Below, piece after piece: positions 6,412 to 6,500 of a stretch of 6,500 nt of DNA. This stretch comes from Eubacteriales Family XIII. Incertae Sedis bacterium (GTDB taxonomy: Bacteria; Bacillota; Clostridia; Peptostreptococcales; Anaerovoracaceae). The translations under genes and the position numbers were made by a program. The notes under the pieces were generated by a model that made no database searches, was not told where the DNA came from, and saw nothing but the letters and a program-made list of their open reading frames with translations. The stretch covers positions 1-6,500 of the forward strand of contig JAIRTJ010000099.1 of the NCBI GenBank assembly GCA_031254995.1, given 5' to 3'. Every line of letters starts with the position of its first letter. Position 1 is the stretch's first letter.

Positions 6412-6500
6412 ATGGAAATAGAATCCGCGAGAAGAGAGGTTCTGCTCGCGTGCAATGAGCTTGTCGATCGCGGCTTGGTCGCGCGAACTTGGGGCAACAT
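6412..6500 (+). CDS. Class II aldolase/adducin family protein (3' partial)
   Basis: Only the first 29 codons are in the window. The visible peptide has a helix-forming start (IESARREVLLACNELVDRG) followed by LVARTWGN. This matches the N-terminus of class II aldolases and relatives (fuculose-phosphate aldolase, ribulose-phosphate 4-epimerase), where the next residues are typically ISARD-like. The start ATG 6412 has GGGAGA at 6398-6403, 8 bases upstream, and lies 25 bases after the NimA-like stop, so the two are probably cotranscribed. The metal-binding histidines and the substrate-determining part lie beyond the window, so the specific reaction cannot be assigned. Confidence 0.75.
   Translation, partial: MEIESARREVLLACNELVDRGLVARTWGN

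Overview
The window is a single-strand (+) block of a bacterial chromosome, roughly mid-50s % GC by eye, with short intergenic gaps and strong AAGGAGG-type ribosome binding sites. The gene content (a glycine cleavage T-protein, a compact serC-serA-DUF1015 cluster, a NimA-like flavin protein and a class II aldolase) fits an anaerobic Firmicutes/Clostridia-like organism. That placement is an inference from gene content and ribosome binding sites, not from any marker gene. Base and codon use look uniform across the window. I see no sign of mobile elements, CRISPR arrays, tRNA or rRNA.

Layout. Positions 2-2377 hold the 3' part of a large gene that joins a glycine-cleavage aminomethyltransferase (GcvT) in frame to a complete serine hydroxymethyltransferase (SHMT/GlyA). 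Its 5' end lies outside the window. After a 140-base gap with a 10-bp hairpin come serC (2518-3600), a short-form serA (3668-4573) and a DUF1015 protein (4590-5837). Next are a pyridoxamine-phosphate-oxidase-fold (NimA-like) protein (5916-6386) and the first 29 codons of a class II aldolase/adducin-family gene (6412 to the window end). No gap after position 2 exceeds 300 bases.

How the genes fit together. The theme is serine/glycine/one-carbon metabolism. SerA and SerC carry 3-phosphoglycerate to O-phosphoserine. The GcvT-SHMT fusion links glycine cleavage (which makes 5,10-methylene-THF) to serine-glycine interconversion (which uses it). The cluster has no recognisable phosphoserine phosphatase (serB). 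The DUF1015 protein sits in the place where that step would be expected and carries an ADGHHR motif resembling one in ParB/SerK-type proteins. It is therefore a candidate for a phosphoserine/serine phosphotransfer role.

The points most worth a second look are the GcvT-SHMT fusion, including a possible internal start at the domain boundary; the serB-less ser cluster with DUF1015; and hairpins without U-tracts placed directly upstream of three of the ribosome binding sites.
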